Origin: Lumbricus terrestris
Lineage: Eukaryota > Annelida > Clitellata > Crassiclitellata > Lumbricidae
Assembly: GCA_949752735.1 (NCBI GenBank)
Contig: OX457053.1
Span: forward strand, 2,364,084-2,428,083
Length of the DNA: 64,000 nt
Direction: 5' to 3'
Shown: one piece after another, positions 34,589 through 59,868 of the stretch
How positions within the stretch are numbered: position 1 is the stretch's first letter
Layout of the letters: each line of letters starts with the position of its first letter
Made by a program: the position numbers and the translations under genes
The notes under the pieces: model-generated
The model's database searches: none
What the model was told of the DNA's origin: nothing
What the model saw: only the letters and a program-made list of their open reading frames with translations

Positions 34589-37215
34589 GCAGACAAACAG
34601 ACAGACAGACAGACAGAGAAGGAGGGACACAGGACAGAAAAGGAATTGTGAATCCCATTCAAACTATTATCTTTATAAGTGATTATCTTGTTGCTGATGG
34701 GTACCTTCGTAAAGCCTTTGGATAAAATTATAATTTATAGGAGTGCGTATTGGTATCAGTGATCATGCGATTGATCTAAATAAATGTTTTTCCAATCAGA
34801 CACTACGTCTCCTCCATTTAATCTAAGTCTTGCAATTTGTCCGACGCCGTCTACTACTACACGTAAGCATATCGATGCTGCATCGTCAAGTCTTTCGTCA
34901 TCGACAACTGGAAAGAGCAGCGCAACGATACCTTCGGTTTCACCAACAATAACTTCGTTTTCACCAAATGAAGTGAGACAGAAGAATGATACAGGTAGAT
35001 AGTGGCTACAAATAAATCGCTTTACTAGGTTATCGTATCGGGCAAGCAATGTCAAAAATTCACGTAGGGGAGAGCGGGGCATAATGGGATAGCGGGGCAT
35101 AATGGGAAACTTCATTATTGTCGATCTTACTTACTTTAAAAATACGAAAAAAATTTCAAACGGAAGTAATGCATCTTTGAAGGTGAAGGGTGAAAGCATT
35201 TTCGATTCCGAAGCGTCTTGCAATTTTTATGATGAAAAGTTCATTTTCACGCTCTCCGATATAAGGTACGTTCATAATTAAAAAATTGTCTAAAAACAGT
35301 GGAGCTATATTAAATTTAGCTTAAACCATCCATGTGTAGGGTAATATATAAAGTCATATATTTCCATATGAAAATTTGTACAAGTTCAGTATTTTGTGTC
35401 AAAATGGGGGGTTTACAATTGTGGTATATTGGGGCATAATGGGATACAGATATCCCATTTTGCCCCATTTCATGCTTCTACAGCTATTTTTTCCCGTATT
35501 TCTCATATTTTAATAGTTCATGGGTTCTATGTACCCCCTCACGTCTCAATCATTGTTAGCATTATAAAATGAGCAATAATAAAAATAAGTGGCACTTTTT
35601 TTGAGAGCATAGAATTTTGCATGTTATGGGGCATAATGGGATAGGTATCCCATTTTACCTCAGGTGGTGGGGCATAACGGGATTTCGGGGGCTGTTGGTA
35701 AAAAAATTGTATCTCCCGTGTAGTTGATGCTTAAGTAAATTATTCTAGTCTATGTCGTACGTTAAATATGCCTGCATAATGTGGGTACAAAAAAGCACTC
35801 ATTTCTTATTATTTATATGGTGTAAACTTCAAAATGCCTTAAGTATCCCGTTATGCCCCGCTCTCCCCTATTTAGACATTCAGTCGAATATACTCCTAAT
35901 ACTAAGGCTTTAAATTAATATACGATGACAAGATAAAATTATTCTTCTAATTCGTATCGCAATTAATTATAGCAAATTTGTGGGTCAATTTCAGAAATCT
36001 GGTAATTGTTATTGTTATACACTTTAAGAGTGCGTATCTATTAACATGACTGCATGTTTCTATTAGCCTATAATATTCGGTTATAATTATATTATTGAAT
36101 CATTCATTCCTCAATTCTGATCGTTTACGCAGTTCCTCCTTATTGTTTTAACTGAAAGGTTCTCCTTAGAGTCTTAGACTATTCACTAGCGAAAGCGACA
36201 GTTTCCAAGATCTTGTCAATGGTATCTATGGAGTCCCCAGCCAAAAGGAAACGCATACCAATAGGAAAGTTATTCTAAGATGTTTGCTAATACCTAGTCG
36301 ATGAAGAGGCAGAAGAGTTTGATGTATAAATGACAAAATATGAACAAAATGTCAATTTAACTCATAAGCATAATACGCGAAAACTAATCAACGCCTTTCG
36401 AACATCTCCGAAGACCCCACCAACGTTTGAACAACTCTGCAATTAGCAATTGATCAATAAATAATGGTAGACTAAGCTTATACTATTAATTATATTTACA
36501 ATTGGTATGCTATCATTCGGTTTCCATCTAAGCTCATCCTTTTAAAACTGTCAACTAATCAATTCTAAACTCTGTTAGCAGCAAACTTATGAAGCAACGC
36601 GTAACAACTATTTTGGTCATAGACTCAGTTTATATCGTAGGACCAATGCTTAAAATTGCACTTATGAATGTTTAATTAGACTCTGTGGACACCATTGCTG
36701 TGGCTGTTGGAATCGGGGTTGGAGTTGGCGTTCCTGTTATCTTAGCACTCATTGTTGTCGTCATCGTCATTTCCGTCAGGAGAAAACGTCGAAACAGGCA
36801 AGACATTTTTAACGTGTAGGCTACATGGCAAGATGGGCCTATTTGGCGTAAGCTTATAAGTATTTATTAATATTAGTTTATATAGTAGAGCTTTTCCAGG
36901 CTTTGATTTTATACTAGGCGGTAGTCAGAGTGTATATGGGCGGTAGTGAAGTTCCTGAGGGAACCTGGATAGCCTACCTGGGGCCAAAAAATGATAATCA
37001 TTTTATAATAATAATTGTTGTTATTATACAATATAAAATTATTATTAGTAGTAGTACTATCGTTATTAGGCCTATTCGACAAATTCTGGTTGAACAAAAG
37101 AATCGCGGAAACCCACGGCATCAAAGCGCTGGATGGTGTTTGATGATCGCTGGAAGAGATATCAAATTTCTTTTGAGCCATTTAGAATTATCATTATTTA
37201 TTTAATATTACCATG

Positions 37216-37283
<68 letters not shown>

Positions 37284-37297
37284 TATCATCATCATCG

Positions 37298-37341
<44 letters not shown>

Positions 37342-38231
37342 GCCATTGTTACTGCTGTTGCTGCTGTTGTCGTTGTTAGCCTACTGCTCTTTTCATTAGC
37401 GTCAGCATCTAATGCACAGCACATGCACCATTGTGATTTTTCAATACAGCACGCAGCAATTAAAAATGAAAGAACACTTTGAGGTGGTTGATATTCATAA
37501 TTATTATACAATTATCTATTTCACATGACAGTTATTTATGTCACATCACCGTCTGATCTTTAATGTGAGTTGAAGACTATAAAGATAGGTACGTAGACAA
37601 ATCTATATAGCCTAGGCTAGATAGACAGACAGGTAGGTAGATACATAGATCGGTAAGATTAGTATAGTTTAGGTAGGCAGATAGGTAGCATACGCTTTCG
37701 GTTATAAACATTACGTCACCAGGTCCTACCTATTATAGGCCTACCTGCAGACACAGTGCCTGTATACATGCAGGTGTACAAGTATGGCCATCTTTTGAAA
37801 TGATAGAAACTATAAAATGCCAAGCATCAATTATATTCTCTGAGCATGCAGACTATTCATTCCTCTTTGAATCTCAAATGTCAAATCTCAAAGACGCTAC
37901 AAAATGGATGTGGCCTGTATAGCAATAACATAATATTGTAGAAGATGACATTTTTATTGTGTTGAAAATATTGATCTTGACTGAACAAAATAATGAAGCC
38001 AATAAACGTGCTGCGTTATTTCATTTGCATAGAGTACCGGTACATGAGAAGCCAGTGTTTTTAGCAACAAGCTTTCGAAACAACACGCTTTGCGGTGATG
38101 AGTCAGTTTCGAATGGCCCTCGAAATAATATATCGTCAGCACAAAGTGCGCAGAATGACCGACTATACGAAGGATTAGACGGCAGTCAAAGAAATACAGA
38201 CGCAGCTTATGAAGTCCTCGACATGCAGTGA
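29439..38231 (+). CDS. Gene C: two-CTLD type I membrane lectin with ITAM-like tail
   Basis: Exon model: 29439-29466, 30010-30321, 31560-31694, 32709-32930, 33756-33908, 34800-34994, 36680-36797, 37751-37773, 37999-38231; every phase closes and no stop interrupts. Begins MRLKACIILFIASILKTQS, a good signal peptide. CTLD1 carries GIWIGAK and NWTWLNGS; CTLD2 carries VWVGLRSSQWNW and QPD. Stalk of 64 codons, Ser/Thr-rich; one TM helix; tail nearly identical to A1. QPD in C-type lectins usually goes with galactose preference, but the WND partner is WRDYSC here, so Ca2+ binding is uncertain. The most complete and apparently functional gene of the window. Confidence 0.85.
30010..30321 (+). CDS. Gene C CTLD1 exon a
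   Basis: Acceptor 'aattgtag', donor 'acag|gtagcc', 2+309+1 nt. Encodes PFCKGDVCYIRVESSSGRDW, TEAQKACRSYSSTLPIVDD ... LGIWIGAKASYSNPNNWTW. N-terminal extra cysteine pair suggests a long-form CTLD. Confidence 0.9.
30425..30590. repeat. (TCC)n(TCA)n microsatellite
   Basis: About 60 bp of TCC then about 100 bp of ATC/TCA triplets in gene C intron 2. Confidence 0.95.
31560..31694 (+). CDS. Gene C CTLD1 exon b
   Basis: Acceptor 'aacatttag', donor 'gcag|gtaggc'. Encodes EVQSQEGYGKVYAFLQDTSS ... PTESFYYICHYPPR, the end of the lectin fold. The D counterpart starts at 63951. Confidence 0.8.
32709..32930 (+). CDS. Gene C CTLD2 exon a
   Basis: Acceptor 'ttgtgttcag', donor 'gcag|gtgggc' (an alternative GC donor at 32922 would remove three codons). 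Encodes DLCKNGIGLTVENGC, MSWFSARNACLTNDGDLASF ... VWVGLRSSQWNWQRAG. Confidence 0.85.
33475..33645. repeat. (TCTG/TCTC)n microsatellite
   Basis: Imperfect CT-rich tetranucleotide tract in the intron between the CTLD2 exons. Confidence 0.9.
33756..33908 (+). CDS. Gene C CTLD2 exon b with QPD motif
   Basis: Acceptor 'tatattccag', donor 'caat|gtaagt'. Encodes VTFTLWNSGQPDDNAPTC ... FPNWRDYSCSQSLPFICQ. Confidence 0.85.
34503..34586. repeat. (TA)n(GA)n microsatellite
   Basis: About 40 bp of TA followed by about 40 bp of GA. Confidence 0.95.
34800..34994 (+). CDS. Gene C stalk exon
   Basis: Acceptor 'ttttccaatcag', donor 'acag|gtagat', 2+192+1 nt; TPSTTTRKHIDAASSSLSSS and similar Ser/Thr-rich sequence, a probable O-glycosylated spacer. 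Confidence 0.8.
35067..35868. mobile_element. 802-bp DNA element, TA target site, GGGGAG...CTCCCC ends
   Basis: Terminal inverted repeats GGGGAGAGCGGGGCATAATG (left) and its near-complement at the right end (one mismatch in about 25 bp), bounded by TA on both sides (35065-35066, 35869-35870). 'ggggcataatgggat' recurs inside (about 35093, 35430, 35628, 35668), as subterminal repeats of DNA transposons do. No transposase frame, so non-autonomous. Lies in the gene C stalk-TM intron. TA duplication is typical of the IS630-Tc1-mariner group, but the family was not identified. Confidence 0.75.
36680..36797 (+). CDS. Gene C transmembrane exon
   Basis: Acceptor 'tttaattag'; encodes VDTIAVAVGIGVGVGVPVIL then ALIVVVIVISVRRKRRNR. 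The donor is 'acag|gcaaga', a GC-type site; a GT donor is not found at the required phase. Confidence 0.75.
37214..37342. repeat. (ATC)n microsatellite
   Basis: About 130 bp of near-pure ATC triplets in the intron after the gene C TM exon. Confidence 0.95.
37751..37773 (+). CDS. Gene C juxtamembrane micro-exon
   Basis: 23 nt between 'ctacctgcag' and 'gcag|gtgtac'; encodes HSACIHA and switches phase 2 to 1. The A1 equivalent is 15 nt longer. Confidence 0.45.
37999..38231 (+). CDS. Gene C cytoplasmic tail exon, ITAM-like
   Basis: Encodes NKRAALFHLHRVPVHEKP ... DRLYEGLDGSQRNTDAAYEV then LDMQ. Same length as in A1 (233 nt); most differences are substitutions that spare both YxxL motifs. Confidence 0.8.
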
Positions 38232-39544
38232 GGTGGCGACTTCGTGGTTACTGACATCAAACCAATACCGTACACTGAAGCATGACGTACACCATGATTG
38301 ATGTAGCCAGGACAAAAGGAATCGTTTTTGGTTTTGACAACATTAGGCAACTGTTACGCTAGCCCACTCACTATTCGAAAGAATTTTAAAGTAGAAAGTA
38401 AAGACACTTTTCAAAAGTATTTTTGAAAATATAAAATTAATTCAATTGAAATGTAGTGTTTGACTGTTTTTAAGATTGCACTTCAAATATATATTCAAGA
38501 TTAGTTTTTTCAAATTACTTTATGGAAATCAGCACTCTATAAAATTATAGCCTCCTTTTTCGCTAATCGATATTAGCCTACATCGGTTTGCATTACATAA
38601 GTGTACTCGATATAGTTTGTTCAGATTTCTCTTAACAAATAGACTTTGAAGACGGACAGTAAACTCCAATTCGACTGTCAAGATTAAATAGGCCTAAAGC
38701 CAATTTAAAATTATAGTAACCAAACAAAGCGGTTGGGGTCATGAACAGATTCGTTATGAGGCTATTTAGTAGGCCTACCATAATCATTGGTTATTTTTAA
38801 CGCTTTTAGCAAGTTATTGTTATTACTCCTGCCATAATATTATTGCTGCCGTACTATTTATTATTCTAATTATTCTTTCCACATGCGAAAGAGATGTCTA
38901 AAGGGTGGCAGCTACTTATATTTATTGCGTCAGCCCTAATTGTTACTTTAGCCGTTGACTTTAGAGTGTTTTGCCATGTTAGGCTAAGTTGCGAGTATTT
39001 TCAAGTAGACTATTTATTATCATGCAGTGAGACAAGCTAGGTGCAACTTTCTTTGTATGTGGTCGCAGGCTTGAGTGAATCCATTGAAAACACAATACAC
39101 CCTGCTAGCTATTACCCTCTTTGCTCTACTTTTCACAACCAATGACGTATCGCTTATTCCCGAATGCGAGCCTGTCGTGGTTTTACCCGCTTGTACAGAA
39201 ATAATAGGCTAACTACTTATGCTCTGAAGTACAAGCACCGAAACATACCTGTAGGCGTTCAGAGCGTCTGCACAGGAGAAAGTTTTGGTATCATCTGCTC
39301 ACAGTGGTTGAAACATTTGTGGATATTATTGATACTAAGATTCTCGTTGTAAGCGTTTTATATTTTGTAAGCTTACCCATTGGAACTTCCTAATTAATCT
39401 AGGCACTTCTAGGCTTGATGATTTACAAATCCAGAATGGAAATCATTTATGGTGGGTGCTTTAGCTTTCGATACTTATTCTATTAGTCGGTTTATAATAC
39501 TAATAGACATTAGTCATGAGTCATTGTTAATTGTCTGCGAGATG

Positions 39545-39925
39545 TTGGTGTAATGGATGAACTGATTGATACACAGATGGAGGAACGGATGGATGTGTGG
39601 ATGAATGGATATATGAAAGTTTTGGAAGGATGGTTGGTTGGACGGTGAATGAATGAATGGTGGATGGAAATTGGAGGTGGATGGATGAATGAATGGATTA
39701 ATTTATGGATGGATGGATGGATAGATAATAATAATAATAATGACGACAATTTCTATGGCGCCGTAACACAGCACATGCCGTTACAAGGGCGCCTCTAGAA
39801 ACACAAACACAATCTGTCAGATGTACGCCTTAGAAAAAGATATGTCTTGAGTCGGGTTTTGAAAGGATGGATGGATGGATGGGCGGACGGACGGACGGAC
39901 GGACGGACGGACGGATGGACGAAAT
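39545..39925. repeat. GGAT/GGAC microsatellites around a LINE stub
   Basis: (GGAT)n up to 39725, then (GGAT)n/(GGAC)n at 39866-39920, separated by the insertion at 39727-39868. Confidence 0.85.
39727..39868 (-). mobile_element. LINE 3' stub, same family as 61629-62800
   Basis: (AAT)n followed by 'gacaatttctatggcgccgt' and matching sequence to 61671-61795; about 140 bp, 5'-truncated, inserted in the GGAT microsatellite. The duplicate at 16.2 kb lacks it. Confidence 0.8.
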
Positions 39926-40676
39926 TAAAGGCTAGATGTTGACAATCCGTATGGATGCATGGCTAAACGGAGAGATTGATAGGCATGCATATAGTTGGGC
40001 TAGAACAGGAGACAGACAGGAAAACAAACAGTGTCACAAGCACAGAGCGGATTAGGCTACTGTCGGCCTACACGTGAAATAGCAAACAGACAGAGCGAAT
40101 CATTTTCGCTGTTTCATACTGAACCACTGAACCGTTTTTAACACCACGGATGCTTTGTTGACTTTGTTCAGACCTGTCATGTTTCTTTATGACCCAGAAA
40201 CCATCGACACTCTGTAACACGTATTCTGTATAGGTAGCATGTAACCATATACACAGCTGCACATAATGCTCCAGGGGTGCTGCAGCACCCGGGTCCGCGG
40301 ATTTTACCGCCCGTTATTTTAAAGGCCCATATTTTCAGTAGCGACGAAATTTCTTAGCGAGAATGCAGCAATAATTATTAATGAAAACAAAATCACCGTC
40401 GACAAAAATTTGCCAGATAACTCTTCTCCCATGCACAGTAGGCTACACGTCAGATTTATTGGCTTCAACTATTTATGAATTAGCCTATTGGTTGAAATAG
40501 CAGGAACTTAGATTTTTTATAATAGTCTATTTTATTGCAATAATTTTATTTTTGAGCGATAGTATCTTATATCATATTGTGAAGGATGGCGAAATAAATA
40601 GAAACAAATATTATCATTATTGTTATGATCACAAAGTAGGATATCATACGCATATTACGCTAGGCAGATCAAACAC

Positions 40677-41064
40677 CATGGGCGGAGACGTGGTCTAACA
40701 ACTTGCGGGGGAAGAACAAGTGGCCGAAGGGAATTGGATTTTGAGATTTTGAGCGGACGAATGGCTGAGTCGCCGACGAAATTTTCCATTTTTTTGGCGG
40801 GAAAAAAATTCTGACGACCATTTTGCCGAAATCTCCACAAAAATATCTTTTCCCATTTTCTCTGCCCAAAAAGTTCATGATTTTTTTAGACATTTCGTCA
40901 TTTTATTCGAGGGTCTCTTCTTGTAACGTTATGATGTCACCAGTGCGTTCATTAAGTGTACATATCCTAACACTTAACGATTGGGGGGGGGGGGGGGCAA
41001 ATGCATGAACGGTCCCCCAACACATACATTGAGGGAGAGCCGTCCTCCTAAGTCTCCGCCAATG
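40677..41064. mobile_element. MITE, CATKGGCGGAGACTTRG family, copy 2
   Basis: Paralogous to 17207-17582; flanks tcaaacac and tcaatcac. Confidence 0.8.
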
Positions 41065-41289
41065 TCAATCACTTTGACTGACCTCTTGAAATAAGAGAAA
41101 CAAAGTTAGAAGATATGTTATTGAGTAACTCTTAATTTCTGAAACCATAACTCATCATCTTCTTCTGTGCCTTCATTAGTTAGATTCAAATTTTAGACGG
41201 CGCCATATTTCATCTCGAACAACACCATTTTCTTCGAGCTTTCCATATCCATTATTTGCCATCATTCAATCCAGTATCATCTGTAGTGT

Positions 41290-41515
41290 CCCTCACGGGC
41301 GAAGTTTGGTTTCCATTCTTGAGGGGGGGGCAGAAAAACTTCGTCCAGAATATTTTCTCGGTCAAAAAGTTGATGGCCTTTTTTAGTCATTCGATTGAGA
41401 GTTCTTGGGGGGTCTAAGTCCGGGTAAAGATATCATTTGCACGATAAAAAAAGATGAATCTGGACCTTCTCGGGGGCCTAGCCCCCCCCCTAAACCTGAT
41501 AAACTACGCCTATGG
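41290..41515. mobile_element. G-rich non-autonomous element
   Basis: From 'cacgggcgaagtttggtttc' to 'aaactacgcctatggtg', absent from the duplicate near 17790. The left end resembles, in inverse orientation, the insertion at 55081-55239. Ends uncertain. Confidence 0.55.
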
Positions 41516-41812
41516 TGTCCCTCCTCTTGTTCTCGGCCGATTCATTTTTCCTTCGATGACCGTTCTTAGCAGTGAGTCTGCTCTCAGCCTGTGTCCAGCC
41601 GTTGTGTCCAAACCACTTTGGTCTAGAGTCTAGACCTACATGAACTTGCCCACTTACACTACATCGGTAAGGGCGTTGGTCGCGTCTCACGCGACTCTGT
41701 GAAAGGGAGCGTGCGGACTGCGGTTCGCTTCCCGAAGGTGGTTATTTCAGAGATTTGGAATTAAATTTCGAACTGGCATCACATCACTGTTAAACTTATG
41801 ACCTACTACGCA

Positions 41813-42069
41813 CAGTGGCGTAGCCAGAAATTTTTCATTGTTTTTTTGTTTGCCTGGCCGGATGCTCTTTCTGACACCAACCCAACAGCATTACTGTATA
41901 TAAAAAGGAAATAAAGTAGCAAAGGGAATAAAGTAAGAAAAGCAATTGTTATTACAAGCAATTGTTTTGTTTTATTTCTAATTTAAGTGGATAAATAAGC
42001 TTCAAAAAAACTTTTCCCTAGGCCAATGGGGGGTTTTAACCCCCGAAACCCCTCTTGTCTACGCCACTG
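41813..42069. mobile_element. hAT-like MITE, CAGTGG family, copy 3
   Basis: Ends CAGTGGCGTAGCC and TCTACGCCACTG, TSD actacgca/actacgaa (41805-41812, 42070-42077; one mismatch). The paralogous site near 18058 is empty. Inverted relative to copy 1. Confidence 0.85.
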
Positions 42070-42854
42070 ACTACGAATAACATCGCAGGAGTCTACCATC
42101 GGCCGTACGGTAATGTCCCGAGTAGGCCTACAACATTTCTGGAGCACACATCCGTAGCCCATGGCAATAACACACCTTTCCCTCTAGCACTAAACATCAT
42201 CAGCTTGATGAATGGGCGCCAGTCTATGGCTGCTGCCGCTACCTTACTTTATTACATTATTATCACTATTATACTATGCATATAATTGTTCCTGTTGTTT
42301 TACATTATTGACATATAACCGGATGCGGGGTGTCATCAGGTTTTTGTCTCATTTCAAATAAGCGAATATAAACCTACAGGTCCTACACTATAACAAGGGC
42401 GGTCCGTAGACCTATAGGCCTACACAAACAGTGTACAGTATACACTGGGACATAAAATAATGACGTGGCGTCCATTCAAACAGTCAGCTGTGATGAAGGA
42501 TATCTCACCTGGCAAATTCATTGAAAAATGAGAATGCAGTGTTGAGGCCATAATGCGATTGCTGTATACGAAATCCGAGTGTTATTCACATTTGCATTTA
42601 GGTTTTAGGTCCGGAAGGTTGTCACAGGACCAGGGCCAGCAATAGCATTAATGCGGCCTTGGCTGAAAGCAACTTAATAAATCAGCCACGCTGTCTGGCG
42701 ACATGAGTAGGAGCTTTTGTGAATGTTACTATTAGGACCTATACATGGTAAAGTAATTCACTCGTCACGGTGGTTAAACTTTCCTTGAAATCATCTACAT
42801 GTAAATGTTCTTTAGCGAAACGGAAGTGAAAGCGTTTAACAAAATTGCTTGATT

Positions 42855-57500
<14,646 letters not shown>

Positions 57501-59840
57501 GTTGGACAACAACGAATATGCTAAGATAGGAAAACCTTCCGATTATCTACAAACAGAGGATTCGATGAACGATTTCGGATATACGAACAGTGACGAATTG
57601 TCGTCGTATGAGACGCAAATTCACTTCTCTGACTCTTAACGTGAAAGATGTTTGTGCGAAATTTAGGAATGATGGATGCTACGAAGTTTCAATTGTTGAT
57701 CAAATAATCATCTGGATTAAGATACTAGCTTTATTCCCAATTATCGATTATCGAACGGTCTGTGCTATTTGTAAAGTAGCCTATAGCCTATTGTGCCAAA
57801 CAGTTAAACGATAAAAAAATTTAGTTATTATTTGTCAGTTATCATCATGCTACATAGTCTACTGTAGACTTAATGCAGGCCTTTAAAGTGTCGAACTTGA
57901 TTCTAGAAAATTTACAAAGGTGCAATGGTATCAATGAATTTGGCCGCTTTGGATTCCTCTGTCTTGCTACTCTTGCACCACATAATTATATTACAATTCA
58001 CATTCAATTATTCGCTCGCCGTTCACTCATTCTTTAAGTCATTCGCTCATTCATGCTTAGGCCTACTTCATTCAATCACATGTTTGTGAGTACCCGAGCT
58101 TGAAGATTTGCCTCCTAGTGCAGAGTGTGCCATTTGAAGTTTCCTAATGAAATCATTTCGACATCAATTATTGGTAAATAGTTCGTAATCGTAATCTCCT
58201 AATTTCTAAAGCGCCACTGGAAAGCCAAGCGCGGGGCACCGGCTTATTCACGAGCGCTGCAAATAGTTGCATAATTAGGCCTATTAGCCTAGACTACCTA
58301 AGCCACCCTTGATTCCTTGGATTTACGAAGCGCTTTAGGAATTCGTTTCTATCTTGTGGACTTGAACTTTGCCTATAATGATGACGACCAATTCACTCAT
58401 AAGTAATTATAAAATATAAGTTTTTGTAATCAGTTAAATGTTCGGACACCCAGTAGGCCTACTGCTAGTGAAAATTCCAGTTGGCATATAAGTGAAGAAC
58501 AGCTAGAAAAAAGCCAATTGGTTGACATCGGAGATGAGTGAAACAGGAAACGTTGAACTCTAAACTATAACAACAGTTCTCTGCTCAATATGTGTATGGA
58601 TATCGACAAGGTCCTTTCTACTGGAGTCGAAATTCAACGGAAAAGACGTACAAGAAGGAGAGGTTCATGCCGATTCTAAGTTGACCCTGGAACTCACTGC
58701 TGGAGGAAACGCGGTTGACGGTCGTTAAAGCCAATCATTGCCATATTATTTTATTCTGCATTTATTATTGCTATGTTCTGCATCAAGTATTTTCACGAAT
58801 GTAGGCAATATAAAGGCTAAGCCATGCAAACAGCTAAGCCACGGGCAATGACCAATGACCATGACGCCAAACTCAGTGCTACTATCTTTCCAATGCACCG
58901 CTTATGCACTTCTATGACTTCAACCAAACAAACAATGTTGATGGAAAATGCATCATAGATGAACTCATAATTAGGGTTCGTTATAGTGTAGATCGATCAT
59001 AATTCAGTTCTGGTGGTGTAGCCTAGGCCTATGTGGTTGTGGAAAGCGTTGTTTACAGTGGCTGAAGGCTTTAACAGAGAAGGATATGCTAGATATGTAG
59101 AACTCAAACCATAATAGAGTAGCGCCAGAGAAGTGAAAGTAAGGCGATAGTCGATTAAATCGATGTTGAACTTTGTCAAATGAAAGCACATTATGCCTAA
59201 ATACATTCTTAACTGATATAATATATGAAAGCGCAGGCAGGGTGAGAATTGCCGGGGGTTGGGAGTTTCAACCCCCCCCCCCAGTCTTTCTTAGAGCTCC
59301 ATAGTAAAGTCTGTTTTTCACACCCAAATTCCAAGTGGATAATGGTCCAACCTCCCCACCAGTTATTTTTCCATAATTCTCACACTGAGCGCAGGCCTAC
59401 ACGGTAGATATTCTTGGACCACTTTTTCAAATAAAGGAAGTTGCAAATCAAATCTAACGAATAAACTAGAGCAAAATATCAGTACACAGAGAGCGATGCA
59501 TGAGTCATTGTCACATATTGATATAGAGAAGAGGCAGTCAGAGTAATGTTCTCTACAAAGGCGCCTAACCGTAAAACAGAAAAAGGTATACTGAGCTGAA
59601 GTCGGGAGGCGAAAACATATCAGCCCAATAGGCATGTTTATGTCATTGTATGAATCAGAACGTGTCCAATATTGGCTAAAAGCTTTGTATAGGCCATGTA
59701 TAGCCTAAATTGGAAGGGTAAATAATAATATTGTTATTATCAAGTAGCCTATCTACAGTTCTACTTCCTGTTTAATTCGTATGCCGTAGTAACCTACACG
59801 ACATTCGGCTTACACATCAAGTTCGCATTTTTCGATCAAG
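57501..59840. other. Intergenic region between B2 and D
   Basis: Duplicate of 25.9-29.4 kb without the LINE and MITE insertions found there; has its own MITE (59238-59387) and a short repeat (58185-58262). No exon recognised apart from the +1 frame just after the B2 stop. Confidence 0.6.
59238..59387. mobile_element. hAT-like MITE, CAGGGTGAGAATT ends
   Basis: 150 bp with ends CAGGGTGAGAATTG and CATAATTCTCACACTG and a perfect 8-bp TSD agcgcagg (59230-59237, 59388-59395). The corresponding site near 28815 is empty. Confidence 0.9.
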
Positions 59841-59868
59841 ATGCTTTTGAAAGCTTGCATAATTCTTG
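59841..59868 (+). CDS. Gene D signal-peptide exon
   Basis: Ten-codon exon, phase-1 donor 'cttg|gtgagt', homologous to 29439-29466. Confidence 0.75.

Larger units (their letters stand above)
38232..42854. other. Intergenic region between C and B2
   Basis: Duplicate of 13.7-19.0 kb. Holds GGAT microsatellites, a LINE 3' stub (39727-39868), a shared MITE (40677-41064), a copy-specific MITE (41813-42069) and a G-rich element (41290-41515). No exon recognised. Confidence 0.6.
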
